Assembly (NCBI RefSeq): GCF_006542765.1
Contig: NZ_SKCD01000077.1
Location: 186,001 to 250,000 of the forward strand
DNA length: 64,000 bases
Reading direction: 5' to 3'
Origin: Paenibacillus luteus
GTDB taxonomy: Bacteria > Bacillota > Bacilli > Paenibacillales > Paenibacillaceae
The stretch's first letter is position 1. Each line of letters begins with the position of its first letter. This document shows positions 42,292-50,699 of the stretch, one piece after another. The position numbers and the translations under genes were made by a program. Under the pieces are notes generated by a model. The model was not told the origin of the DNA and searched no databases. It was given only the letters and a program-made list of their open reading frames with translations.

Positions 42292-42311
42292 AGTACGATG
42301 ATTATCGTACT
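42292..42311. promoter_or_regulatory. Operator-like palindrome between ArsR gene and exporter gene
   Basis: AGTACGAT and ATCGTACT flank GATT, a perfect 8-bp repeat. It lies 37 bp before the exporter ATG. A minus-strand TATAAT (42267-42262) for the ArsR gene is downstream of it. Confidence 0.6.
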
Positions 42312-42348
42312 TTAGAGACGTAATTTTACCATTCGATTAGGAGGTTCC

Positions 42349-43752
42349 ATGAGAAACGCTGCTGCTTTAACTGCCCCACTGATTACCAACGGAGACGACC
42401 GTCCTGCCTTTCGAGATGGAATCGTCATTCCTTTATTAGGCCTAACCGTCATCATTGTCATTATGAACACGATGATGTTCAACCTGGCGCTGCCTCAAGT
42501 AACGACGGAATTTATGCTTTCCTCGTCTGCGGCGTCGTGGATTATCACCGGTTATTCCATCATTTTCGCCATATCATCCATTACTTATAGTCGTTTATCG
42601 GACTTCGTTCCCATCCGGCTGCTGCTCACGATAGGACTGATTGCCATGGGCGGAGCATCGGTGCTTGGATTTTTCAGCCATCATTATATGCTCCTCTTGG
42701 TTGCAAGGCTGATTCAAGCCTCTGGCGCGGGGTCCGTGCTGAGCTTGACGATCGTGCTGATTACAAGATTTATTCCGCTTGCAAGACGTGGTAAATCCAT
42801 GGCACTTATTACATCTGCCGCTTCGCTTGGCCTCGGTCTTGGCCCCGTGGTTGGCGGCGCCATTACCCAATATCTCGGCTGGAATGAACTGTTTATCGTT
42901 ACCGGCATATCGCTGCTTCTTATTCCTGTGTTTTATCGCCTGCTGCCTGACGAAGCTTCGAATAAAGGGTCCTTCGACGTCTTGGGTGCCGCACTAGTCG
43001 GAATCGGCTCGACAGGTGTACTGCTCTATATTACCAATCATTTTTGGATCGCTTTACTTGGGGGGATTACCGCGCTGGTGCTCTTCTGGATTCGCATCAA
43101 CCGCGCTTCTAATCCGTTTGTTCAGCCTTCCTTGTTCCGCAACAAACGATATATACGCCTCATTACGCTTGGCATCGTTTCATATATCAACAATTTTGCA
43201 ACGCTGTTCCTGCTGCCTCAGGTGCTCATTCATTTATTCGAGCTAACCCCTGGCCAAGCTGGCCTAATCATTTTTCCTGGGGCACTCGTGGCCATGCTGG
43301 CTTCCAATCGTATCGGCAAAATCATAGACCGTCGCGGGAACAGCTTGCTGCTTCGCATAACGCCGTGGCCTTTACTCATCGCAGCCATTTCGTTCGCTTT
43401 ATTCGCGGATCGCTCCATTTATATGATCATGGCGATCTACATTCTCATGAGCGTAGGATTCTCTGCTCTGAATTCGAGCGTTTCCAACGAGCTATCGAGG
43501 ATTTTGCCCGGCGAGCATGTCGGTGCAGGCATGGGCTTGTTCCAATTGTCTCAGTTCATCAGCGGAGCTTTCAGCGTAGCCATTAGCGGCATCGTACTCA
43601 CCGCCCAGAGCTCGCTTCCCCTCGGACGCGCATTCTCTAATATTTTCTGGGGCATGGCCGTTATTGCCGGATTTGCCATTATCGCGTCCTGGCTTTATTA
43701 TGCGTCCTCCAGACAGCCCGTTCCAGATCAAAGCCAGCCAAACAATCATTGA
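42349..43752 (+). CDS. DHA2-family MFS transporter (14 TM)
   Basis: 467 residues. MFNLALPQVTTEF is the TM1 motif of 14-TM antiporters, YSRLSDFVPIRLLL is motif A and GLGLGPVVGGAIT is motif C. It resembles TetA(L)/Bmr3-type proteins. AGGAGG lies 4-5 nt before the ATG. Divergent ArsR-type regulator and palindrome suggest inducible expression by a drug. The stop overlaps the convergent alkylation-repair gene by 7 bp. Confidence 0.9.
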   Translation: MRNAAALTAPLITNGDDRPAFRDGIVIPLLGLTVIIVIMNTMMFNLALPQVTTEFMLSSSAASWIITGYSIIFAISSITYSRLSDFVPIRLLLTIGLIAMGGASVLGFFSHHYMLLLVARLIQASGAGSVLSLTIVLITRFIPLARRGKSMALITSAASLGLGLGPVVGGAITQYLGWNELFIVTGISLLLIPVFYRLLPDEASNKGSFDVLGAALVGIGSTGVLLYITNHFWIALLGGITALVLFWIRINRASNPFVQPSLFRNKRYIRLITLGIVSYINNFATLFLLPQVLIHLFELTPGQAGLIIFPGALVAMLASNRIGKIIDRRGNSLLLRITPWPLLIAAISFALFADRSIYMIMAIYILMSVGFSALNSSVSNELSRILPGEHVGAGMGLFQLSQFISGAFSVAISGIVLTAQSSLPLGRAFSNIFWGMAVIAGFAIIASWLYYASSRQPVPDQSQPNNH

Positions 43753-44411
43753 TGCTTAAGCGCCTCCTTCTTGCTTAGCGCTGAGAGAGGCGTTTCCATA
43801 ACAAACCGATGCACGCTGGATGCATCGGTTTTTGCATATTCCCGCAGCGCCCACCCAATCGCCTTCCGTATAAAAAATTCATTCTCCTCTTTGGTGAGCT
43901 CTATGTAATGGAACAAACGCTCCTTGTCGGTCGCATGCTTATATTTGAGCTGAAACAACAGCGCAGTGCGCCGCAGCCATAAGTGTTCAGATACGATCCA
44001 GCGCTCCGTATACTCTGTTATTAGTTCCGGGTATTTGGACAGGTGGTAACCCATTAGATTCGCCGCTATAAAATCAACGGAATCCCACCATGAATGGGTC
44101 GTAATCCAGCGTTCCAGCCTGTCGATATGAGGCTCCGAGGCTTCTTTGCTGTATTTCTCCATTAGTCCCATCGCTACATAATGGAATTCACGCTCATGCA
44201 GCTGCCACAGCTGCTCTGCCGTACGAAGCAGCACGTCTCCCTTCGGCTTATCGTTTTCCTTCCAAAAATCACGAAGCAGCTGCGTACGTTCCGGCGTCTT
44301 AATCCCCAGAAATATAAAATGGCCGCGCATATAAGCTTCCATTGGCAAAGCGGTTTCGGGATTGGCATTCTTCCGAAAAAGAGCTTCGAGCTTATTTGCA
44401 GTTGTTGTCAT
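43746..44411 (-). CDS. AlkD-like DNA alkylation repair glycosylase
   Basis: 221 residues of HEAT-like helical repeats. HSWWDSVDFIAANLMG is the AlkD core with the tryptophan and the catalytic aspartate, and WLRRTALLFQLKYK and FIRKAIGWALREYAK are the DNA-binding repeats. It excises N3- and N7-alkylpurines. The 3' end overlaps the convergent MFS gene by 7 bp. Confidence 0.92.
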   Translation of the reverse strand: MTTTANKLEALFRKNANPETALPMEAYMRGHFIFLGIKTPERTQLLRDFWKENDKPKGDVLLRTAEQLWQLHEREFHYVAMGLMEKYSKEASEPHIDRLERWITTHSWWDSVDFIAANLMGYHLSKYPELITEYTERWIVSEHLWLRRTALLFQLKYKHATDKERLFHYIELTKEENEFFIRKAIGWALREYAKTDASSVHRFVMETPLSALSKKEALKHQ

Positions 44412-44443
44412 ATCAGCGACCTCCTTTCCTTGAACGATAACAT

Positions 44444-44483
44444 AAAGAAGCTCCAGCCATCAATGACGGCCAGAGCTTCTTCT
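44444..44483. terminator. Hairpin upstream of the AlkD gene
   Basis: AAGAAGCTC pairs with GAGCTTCTT, with an inner CC/GG pair. T-runs are short on both strands. It lies past the stop of the SLH-like gene (minus strand) and probably ends that transcript. Confidence 0.55.
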
Positions 44484-44511
44484 TATCCTGCATTCAGGTA
44501 TTTTGTTCTAA

Positions 44512-45885
44512 TTAAAGCGATTCACCGTGCAAATAACGGAAGAACGGTTTATCCACCCAGAATTGAGTCGGAGTTACAATAGCATTAGGATCGATCGCTT
44601 TCAGGCCTGCAACTACCTTTTCGGAATTTTCATTCAGCGAGAATGGATTTACGGTATAAGGGCTGTCTGGATCGGTAATGAAGTTGTTTGTAATGATTTC
44701 ATAATCCGCAAGCTTGGTTTGTGAATAATAAAGCGGCTGCCACCACGAGGAAGCAATCAGGCCAGTTTGACCATCTTCATTTTTCTTTGCATATTTGTTA
44801 ATGATATCGTTAAATGCTGCTTTATCAGCCGCATTGGCGAATTCAAATTCCAAATCGTATTCTTTATCGTAATTAATGTAGTTGCCATTTTCAATTTTAA
44901 CTACATTTGGTCCTGGCGTGCCCCACTCTGCCAAAAAGATAAATGCAGACGTTTTTGGCTCGAACTGTACTTTAGCGTTAATGCCTTCACTGCGAAGCAA
45001 GCCAATAAGCTGGATCGCATGCTTGAAATTGGAATGTCCGTAAATCAGCGACAGCTCATCAATAAAGTTCGCGTTGAAGCGGGAATCCTTAATGTTGTAG
45101 CCCGTAATCAGATCTTGCTTCAAAGCCGTATTCACAAGCTCTTGAAGCTTCGGTGCATTGATAATATCCGAAGTGTCATATGCCGTGCTAAGCTTTGCAA
45201 AGATATCGGCATCGTTGATGTAACCAAGGTATTGCTTATACAAGCCCTTCGTGATCAACACTTTACCAAGCAACGTGTGGATCAATTGGTCGCTTGCAGC
45301 TGCCTTTGGTTTAAAGCTTGCATACAGGTCAGAGGTCAGCAAACCATTGTCAACCGCAACGGCCACCTCTTGTGCCCCTTTAGTACCAAGCACGCTGCTT
45401 GATACATTCAGCTTGGCAAGCGCCTTATTGACTTTAGCCGCAGGGTACGTGTAAGCCAGCTCCTTCAGATCCGCTGCTCTTACCGCAATTGCAACCGCTA
45501 CGGATGTAGTCAGCACTTGCTCGCCTTGAATGGCTGGCCCGGACAAAATTCCTTTTTCATACAACGCTGCCGCCGAAGCAAACAGCTCATCGCCTGACTT
45601 CAAGTCGGAGAAGATAACTTCTTTGCCCGAAGCTTTATAACCAAGCACATCTGCTACTGCTTTAATGAAATCGCCTTTCGTTACCGTGCCAGAGAGGCTA
45701 ACCTCAAATTTTTCTTTCAAAAATTGCTTGTACTGCGGAACGCCATCCTCCTGTGATGTCGTTGCCGTAACTGCTGCTGTTGTTACAGCCGTTGCAGCAA
45801 AAGCTGTCGATTGCGTGAAAAGAACTGAAAACGACAAGAGGAGTGCTGCTAGCAATTTGGTGTAAGATGCCTGTGTTTTTCTCAT
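44512..45885 (-). CDS. Secreted protein with S-layer-homology-like N-terminus
   Basis: 457 residues from the ATG 8 nt after GGAGG; an ATG two codons earlier is too close. Signal peptide with cleavage expected after FTQSTAFA. One or two degenerate SLH-like units follow (VTKGDFIKAVADVLGYKA, VIFSDLKSGDELFASAAALY), which would bind cell-wall polymer. The C-terminal half (about 250-457), with LRSEGINAKVQFEP and AEWGTPGPNVVKIENG, is not recognised. Likely a surface protein of unknown activity. Confidence 0.75.
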   Translation of the reverse strand: MRKTQASYTKLLAALLLSFSVLFTQSTAFAATAVTTAAVTATTSQEDGVPQYKQFLKEKFEVSLSGTVTKGDFIKAVADVLGYKASGKEVIFSDLKSGDELFASAAALYEKGILSGPAIQGEQVLTTSVAVAIAVRAADLKELAYTYPAAKVNKALAKLNVSSSVLGTKGAQEVAVAVDNGLLTSDLYASFKPKAAASDQLIHTLLGKVLITKGLYKQYLGYINDADIFAKLSTAYDTSDIINAPKLQELVNTALKQDLITGYNIKDSRFNANFIDELSLIYGHSNFKHAIQLIGLLRSEGINAKVQFEPKTSAFIFLAEWGTPGPNVVKIENGNYINYDKEYDLEFEFANAADKAAFNDIINKYAKKNEDGQTGLIASSWWQPLYYSQTKLADYEIITNNFITDPDSPYTVNPFSLNENSEKVVAGLKAIDPNAIVTPTQFWVDKPFFRYLHGESL

Positions 45886-46012
45886 GAACATTACCTCCAC
45901 TGTTTTTATAATTCCGACGTGTTTAATCGGGAATATGTAATGGTTCATAGTATACCAACAGAAAAACACAGGTGTCAACGAATATATTTTTTCGAAACCT
46001 ATTACCTATCAA

Positions 46013-46618
46013 TTAAGCTAAAGTCTCCCATTTCGCCCATAATTCCCGTGGATTTAGCTCATAAATATCAGCTTCCCTGAACATAAATTGATGCATAATA
46101 AACTCCCGTCTAATCGTGGCAAAGTCATCATGAAAGCCTTTAATGAACGTATTGATTTCTTTTTCCGAATATTTCTGTCCAAGCGCCAGCTTGGATACTA
46201 TATGCTCTAGCACGATCAGTTTTTTCTTAAGCTGGGCAGGCATATGCTTCAGCCTACCATCTGCTGTGAAAAAATTTCTTACGACGGTTTCCTTTAAACG
46301 AATAACGCCCTCTTCCACCTTCTCCACCCTCTCTTCGGCACCTACATTGCGGTAAATTAGCTGTTCCGCAGCACTTGCATTGCTTTTTATAAAATAATGA
46401 TTCAGCGAAAAATAAATCGTGTTTTTCTCCCTACGCTCGTTAATTAAGCTCGCTTCCCGAAGCTTAGTCGCATGATGAGTAATAGTAGCGGGCGTCACCC
46501 CGAGCTTCTCAGCAAGTACCTGACCATTCTGCTCGCCCTCTGCCAATAAAATCAGCAGCTTGATTCTCGTTGCGTCTGCCAGCGCTTTGTGATATGCCAC
46601 AACTTTGTCTAATTGCAT
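46013..46618 (-). CDS. ArsR-type regulator with C-terminal DUF2087
   Basis: 201 residues. The winged helix (KALADATRIKLLILLAEG, VTPATITHHATKLREA) is followed by a DUF2087 domain (about 115-195: FFTADGRLKHMPAQLKKKL ... READIYELNP). AGGAGG precedes the ATG at about 5 nt. A large nested palindrome lies in its promoter region, which suggests self-regulation. The target genes and ligand are unknown. Confidence 0.87.
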   Translation of the reverse strand: MQLDKVVAYHKALADATRIKLLILLAEGEQNGQVLAEKLGVTPATITHHATKLREASLINERREKNTIYFSLNHYFIKSNASAAEQLIYRNVGAEERVEKVEEGVIRLKETVVRNFFTADGRLKHMPAQLKKKLIVLEHIVSKLALGQKYSEKEINTFIKGFHDDFATIRREFIMHQFMFREADIYELNPRELWAKWETLA

Positions 46619-46638
46619 GAAAGTCCTCCTCTTATTAA

Positions 46639-46670
46639 TTTAACATTTGTCTAATTAGATGATTGTTAAA
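46639..46670. promoter_or_regulatory. Nested palindrome upstream of the ArsR-DUF2087 gene
   Basis: The outer arms TTTAACA and TGTTAAA and the inner perfect palindrome TCTAATTAGA share one centre of symmetry, 36 bp before the ATG. This 32-bp symmetric site is a strong candidate for autoregulation by the adjacent ArsR-type protein. Confidence 0.6.
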
Positions 46671-46729
46671 TAAGATGATAATGGATCACCTATCTTTTGT
46701 CAATTGGAACAACGCCTGCTCAGCACAAA

Positions 46730-46755
46730 AAAAAAACCGGCCTGATGGCCGATTT
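46730..46755 (-). terminator. Terminator of the YdcZ-type gene
   Basis: Minus strand: AATCGGCC pairs with GGCCGGTT around ATCA, followed by about ten T. Confidence 0.88.
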
Positions 46756-46792
46756 TCAAATGTTAGAGAAAATCACGATTATTCGAATTTCT

Positions 46793-47275
46793 TTAAGCGT
46801 TATAGTCTAACTTCATCTGCATTTTTTTCTGTTTCTTCGTTTCCCCACTTAATTTAAAGACGAAAATGCCGCCAACGATAACCAGCACACCAATCAGCTT
46901 GTTTAACGTAAACGGAATTTGTTCCAGACCAAGCCAGCCAAGCGAATCCCACAATAAAGCAAAGAAAAGTTCTGAAGTCAGAACGATGGAAACCGCATAA
47001 GTCGGGTCAAGCCTTCGGTAGCTCTGCACTAAGCAAACGACCACGCCAACGCCGAGGCAGCCACTGCCCCAATACCAAGGCTGCATATTTTGCAGAACGA
47101 ACATTTGCTTTCCTTCAAAGATAAGTCCCATCGCCATTGATGCCGCAAATCCCATGCCTAGAACTAATGTCGTCGTAGTCCAAGAGCCTGCTCGTTCATT
47201 GACTTTGTTGTTAAAAATGTTTTGCATGCCGACCAAAGCGCCCGCGCTTAGAGCCAGTATTAACGATAAAATCAT
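46793..47275 (-). CDS. YdcZ/DUF606-family DMT transporter (paralogue 1)
   Basis: 160 residues with five hydrophobic helices. SLILALSAGALVGMQNIFNNKVNER and the strongly conserved tail ALLWDSLGWLGLEQIPFTLNKLIGV, followed by VIVGGIFVF, define the DUF606 family. These small drug/metabolite-superfamily proteins probably act as dimers. A second copy lies at 48049, and a Crp-type regulator gene sits between them. Substrate unknown. Confidence 0.86.
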   Translation of the reverse strand: MILSLILALSAGALVGMQNIFNNKVNERAGSWTTTTLVLGMGFAASMAMGLIFEGKQMFVLQNMQPWYWGSGCLGVGVVVCLVQSYRRLDPTYAVSIVLTSELFFALLWDSLGWLGLEQIPFTLNKLIGVLVIVGGIFVFKLSGETKKQKKMQMKLDYNA

Positions 47276-47295
47276 CGATTGTGGCCTCCAATCCT

Positions 47296-47994
47296 CTATT
47301 CGTACATATTTTCCCCAGCCAACGCGCTCAGCCTGCTCCTGTCCTTCACAACAATAAACTCCCGATTTCTCTCGATCAGACCTTCCGTGCCAAACTTTTG
47401 CAAAATGCGATTGACATGCCTATAGCTCGTTCCAATGAAGTTGGCAACGTCCTTTAAGCCCGAAACGCGGAGATGTCCACGGAATAAGGAATCTGTCTCA
47501 TCGAAGGAAACCGACAATAAATAGCTCGCCAGACGCACTTCGACTGGATGCATCAAATTAAAGCTCATCGAGTGGGATTTTATAAAAAACTTTTGAGTAA
47601 TGATTTCCAGCAAAAATTGCAAAAGCGGGGCATGATCACTACCGTGCTTCTTCAGCTCACGATAGGGAATGCCAATCATAGTGACAGCAGATACCGCTTC
47701 AACTGTATTTATAATGTCGATGCTGCGAATATATTCAATGTCACCGATCACTTCAAGCGGAGTCTTAAAGGAAATGACGAGCGTTCTTCCCTCAGCCGAG
47801 GTAGTGTAAATTTTAATTTTCCCTTTTACCAGCACGTACAAATATTGCGAAGGCTCCCCTTGGGTGCAAACAGGCTCGCCTTGTTCAAAGCTGTATAGCG
47901 ACAGAGAAGGTTTAATCGCATCGCTAAATACCGATTTCAGCTGGAAGGCTTGAAGATAATGGGCGATTTTGTCGCTGTCCTGCTTTTCTTTCAT
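47296..47994 (-). CDS. Crp/Fnr-family regulator (YeiL-like)
   Basis: 232 residues. A cyclic-nucleotide-binding-type beta-barrel (about 20-125: YSFEQGEPVCTQGEPSQYLYVLV, KGKIKIYTTSAEGRTL) is followed by a Crp winged helix (LRVSGLKDVANFIGTSYRHVNRILQKF). The sensor domain lacks an obvious cluster-binding cysteine set and has no RXSAQ-like cAMP motif. It probably controls the two flanking YdcZ transporter genes. Confidence 0.85.
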   Translation of the reverse strand: MKEKQDSDKIAHYLQAFQLKSVFSDAIKPSLSLYSFEQGEPVCTQGEPSQYLYVLVKGKIKIYTTSAEGRTLVISFKTPLEVIGDIEYIRSIDIINTVEAVSAVTMIGIPYRELKKHGSDHAPLLQFLLEIITQKFFIKSHSMSFNLMHPVEVRLASYLLSVSFDETDSLFRGHLRVSGLKDVANFIGTSYRHVNRILQKFGTEGLIERNREFIVVKDRSRLSALAGENMYE

Positions 47995-48048
47995 ATACTC
48001 GCCTCGTTTCTTTCCGATTGCTTATCCGATTTGTTCTGACCTCCAGCG

Positions 48049-48474
48049 TCAAAACTTCAGGATGATCACACCAGCCACCATCATGCCGATCCCGATAAAT
48101 TGCGGAAGCTTCATTTTCTTCTTCACGACCCCAAACCAGCCGTTGCTGTCCACCAGGAAAGTGATGCAAAGCTGGGCAATCAGCACGGCAGAAATCGTAA
48201 AGGTAGCTCCCATTTGGTGAATCGCCGTCACATTGTTGAAGATGACGACCGCCGCAAGCGCGCCCCCCATAAGATAGATCGGCTTGACCTTCTTAAGCCC
48301 CTGCCAGCTGCCGTCACGAACGAAGAACAACACCACTAAGGCAATAAGAAATCCGGTCAATTGCGTAAGCGCCGCCGCTTGCCACGTACCGATATCTTGG
48401 CTAATCCGAGAATTGGCTACCCCTTGTAGAGTAATAAAAGCTCCGCCAAAAAGAGCAAACACGATCCCTCGCAT
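48049..48474 (-). CDS. YdcZ/DUF606-family DMT transporter (paralogue 2)
   Basis: 141 residues from the ATG 9 nt after GAGGGG. GIVFALFGGAFITLQGVANSRISQ, AAVVIFNNVTAIHQMGATFTIS and the tail KLPQFIGIGMMVAGVIILKF place it in the same family as the gene at 46793, but the two are clearly divergent. It is the first gene of the block ydcZ-crp-ydcZ, all on the minus strand with short gaps. Confidence 0.86.
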   Translation of the reverse strand: MRGIVFALFGGAFITLQGVANSRISQDIGTWQAAALTQLTGFLIALVVLFFVRDGSWQGLKKVKPIYLMGGALAAVVIFNNVTAIHQMGATFTISAVLIAQLCITFLVDSNGWFGVVKKKMKLPQFIGIGMMVAGVIILKF

Positions 48475-48580
48475 ACGTTTCTTCCCCTCCATGAAGTCTT
48501 ATCCATTATTAAACAATAGATGCAGGCTGCAAGGAAAGGACCGATGTCCCAAGATCGAAATATTGTCGACGAGATAAAAT

Positions 48581-48626
48581 AAAAAGCCTGTCGCAAGCGC
48601 CAATACCGGCTTGAAACAGGCTTTTT
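48581..48626 (-). terminator. Terminator of the Nudix gene
   Basis: AAAAAGCCTGT pairs with ACAGGCTTTTT, enclosing AAGC/GCTT, at the stop of the Nudix gene; on the minus strand TTTTTATTTTAT follows. Confidence 0.85.
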
Positions 48627-48629
48627 CCA

Positions 48630-49031
48630 CTATAAAAGCAAATCCAACTTATGTAATCGATCCCATATGAGCTGGCTTACTTGCGAGACGCGTTCACGGT
48701 CACGATAGGATAGCCAAGCCAATTCCTCGATTTCCGAGGAAGCGTTTATCTCTCCTTCAAAATCCGCAAAGTAGCAAGCCATTTTGACCGTAACGCCTTC
48801 TGCTTTGCCATGGGCCTTCGCTTCAAAGTCTCCAAAATGAGTGATCGTATCCGGCTTGATCCGAACGGTTAGCTCCTCCTCAACCTCACGAATAAGGGTA
48901 TCGTGGTCCGATTCCCCCGGGTCCCTTTTGCCGCCTGGAATATAATATAACTCCTTTCCTTTGGAGCGTGCGGCTAATACTCGTCCATCCACAATATGTA
49001 TCCATGCGATTTTATCAATGATTGTTGTCAT
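48630..49031 (-). CDS. Nudix hydrolase
   Basis: 133 residues from the ATG after AGAAGGAGAG; the longer frame to 49097 runs through that site. The Nudix box is GGKRDPGESDHDTLIREVEE followed by EL, so the final Gly of GX5EX7REUXEEXGU is replaced by Leu. The catalytic glutamates are intact. It hydrolyses a nucleoside diphosphate-linked compound; the substrate (perhaps an oxidised nucleotide) is not predictable. Confidence 0.88.
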   Translation of the reverse strand: MTTIIDKIAWIHIVDGRVLAARSKGKELYYIPGGKRDPGESDHDTLIREVEEELTVRIKPDTITHFGDFEAKAHGKAEGVTVKMACYFADFEGEINASSEIEELAWLSYRDRERVSQVSQLIWDRLHKLDLLL

Positions 49032-49146
49032 TTTACTCTCCTTCTTCTGCCTTGACCATAGCTTTGCCTGTGTAACGTAACAAATGGCTTTTTTCACTCT
49101 TTAATGCCCACAAATCCTGCTCCAAGCTTCAGAACATTACCCTGCT

Positions 49147-49803
49147 CTAACTAGATTGCAAAGTCCCAACCCAGACATTTCCCACTTCCACACAATAAAT
49201 GATATCTGGAGTTCCATCGGTTTGAGTAATGGTTTCTGTTCGATATGCCCTTTTTCTAATCCGCTCCGCTTGAGTGGCTGTAGACCATCCATGTTGAATA
49301 TGATCGATCAGATCACTTTCTAAGTGTACTTCCGTTTCCAGATGAAGCTTCCAATCGAATGCCAACAGCTTTTCTCTTAAATACGTGAATGGATGATAGG
49401 GAAAGGTTTTGTTGACTTCCTTCGGTGCATCGAACGTATTTTCATAAAAATGCAGATTTTCTCTATAGGCGACCACAATCTGCGATTGAATAAAATCCGG
49501 ATCATACAGCCAAATTTTCAAATAAAACGGTTCATTGCTTTTCAGCATCGTTTCATGCCAGCTCCGATAAACATCAATCATCGCCTCTAATATGATTCGA
49601 TTGTACCAAATCGGCGGAGTTCGCTTAAATAAATGATAAAAAGGGGAAATCCAAAGCTTGGCGTAATCCCGTTGATATTTTTCGAGAGCCTCTTTATCCA
49701 AGTTGATTTCTCTTTGCTTCCATTTTTCAATCTGATGAACTTTTCTTTTCCAACCTCTAATTTTGCTTCGGCTATGGTTATAAATTCGACATTCTCCTCT
49801 CAA
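49147..49803 (-). CDS. Conserved hypothetical protein, 5' end uncertain
   Basis: Up to 218 residues. The core (LDKEALEKYQRDYAKLWISP, RIILEAMIDVYRSWHETM, FDWKLHLETEVHLESDLID) is a conserved soluble family that I cannot name. The only start at the 5' end is a TTG with no ribosome site; an AGAGGAG lies one base before an out-of-frame ATG. The true start may be non-ATG, or there may be a frameshift near 49790. No signal or membrane segment. It precedes the Nudix gene on the same strand. Confidence 0.65.
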   Translation of the reverse strand: MRGECRIYNHSRSKIRGWKRKVHQIEKWKQREINLDKEALEKYQRDYAKLWISPFYHLFKRTPPIWYNRIILEAMIDVYRSWHETMLKSNEPFYLKIWLYDPDFIQSQIVVAYRENLHFYENTFDAPKEVNKTFPYHPFTYLREKLLAFDWKLHLETEVHLESDLIDHIQHGWSTATQAERIRKRAYRTETITQTDGTPDIIYCVEVGNVWVGTLQSS

Positions 49804-49838
49804 CTGAGATGACGCAGCATACTGCCAAGCATGACAAC

Positions 49839-50396
49839 CTAATAATCCGAATACAAATGGTCATCATCCGCAATGCTCTGGATATCCTCCGAGCTTATGC
49901 TGATGTATTCATAGTCACCTGCCTGCTGCTTCTTTAAAGCCTTTTGCTTAAAAAACTTGGGGCTTCCCTCTCCCGCATCCTCGTCGTAGACGAGCAATAT
50001 GCCATCCGTCTTGCGGAACAGCAGCTCGTCCCGTGCCGTAAGCTGCCAAATGCCGTCATATGGCTGGTTACTGACAGAGGCGTAATAATCGACCCCTTTT
50101 AATACCTGATGGTAAAAATCTTTTTTATCATCCTTCCATTTCTCTTCCTGATTGCTGTATGCCGTAATGATTGAAAGCTTCAGCTGCGGATATCGTTCCT
50201 TTAGTTCAATAACCACCTCGCATGCCCAAAGATCAACGCCGTATTGCCCCGGTGTGATCACCCATTCCAGTCCATTATCAATAAGGGGGATAAGCTTGGC
50301 AGTTAACGCTTTTTTTATGTAAACGATACCTTTGTGCTTCTGGCTGAAAATATTGAGCTCATGCGCACGGTAGCCGCTAACGAGTAAGTTTTTCAT
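49839..50396 (-). CDS. YpsA-family (DUF1273, SLOG fold) protein
   Basis: 185 residues from ATGAAAAACTT (a GTG 9 bp upstream is in frame). NLLVSGYRAHELNIF, VITPGQYGVDLWACEV and LLVYDEDAGEGSPKFFKQKA are characteristic of YpsA, a nucleotide-binding Rossmann-like SLOG protein. In Bacillus and Staphylococcus YpsA influences cell division. Whether it does so here is unknown. Confidence 0.9.
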   Translation of the reverse strand: MKNLLVSGYRAHELNIFSQKHKGIVYIKKALTAKLIPLIDNGLEWVITPGQYGVDLWACEVVIELKERYPQLKLSIITAYSNQEEKWKDDKKDFYHQVLKGVDYYASVSNQPYDGIWQLTARDELLFRKTDGILLVYDEDAGEGSPKFFKQKALKKQQAGDYEYISISSEDIQSIADDDHLYSDY

Positions 50397-50425
50397 CGAT
50401 TCCACGCCTTTTCCGATAATTATGG

Positions 50426-50453
50426 TTTACATCTCTCCAGTGTATGCTATAGT
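50426..50453 (+). promoter_or_regulatory. Promoter of the TPP riboswitch-thiD unit
   Basis: TTTACA and TATAGT are separated by 16 bp; TG precedes the -10 (TGCTATAGT). Predicted transcription starts about 20 nt before the riboswitch. Confidence 0.65.
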
Positions 50454-50481
50454 AGAAAAAATACAAACTGAATATTGATTT

Positions 50482-50565
50482 CACTAGGGGAGCTTAACGG
50501 CTGAGATGGGGCAATTGCTCCGGACCCTTGGAACCTGATCTGGATCATTCCAGCGGAGGGAAGTG
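50482..50565 (+). ncRNA. TPP (THI element) riboswitch
   Basis: All core segments are visible: GGGGAGC at the start, CTGAGATGGGG, then GACCCTTGGAACCTGATCTG and GGATCATTCCAGCGGAGGG, ending in AAGTGG that pairs with the 5' CACT. It binds thiamine pyrophosphate. The terminator that follows implies transcriptional attenuation of thiD when TPP is plentiful. Confidence 0.97.
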
Positions 50566-50607
50566 GAGCAGGACCCTACACACGCGCAAGCTTGACTGGA
50601 CATACGA

Positions 50608-50642
50608 CCCGCTCATTTCCCACCGGAAATGAGCGGGTTTTT
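50608..50642 (+). terminator. Riboswitch expression-platform terminator
   Basis: CCCGCTCATTTCC pairs perfectly with GGAAATGAGCGGG (loop CACC), followed by TTTTT. It lies 43 bp after the TPP aptamer and 57 bp before thiD. Confidence 0.93.
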
Positions 50643-50699
50643 ATTACTGCAAAGAGGTTACAGCCTTCGGGCGCATTCACATGATTGGGGGATACGAAA

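Noticed and set aside
44767..45402. 211-codon plus-strand frame opposite the SLH-like gene
   Set aside because: Antisense to a gene with signal peptide and strong ribosome site; no independent support.
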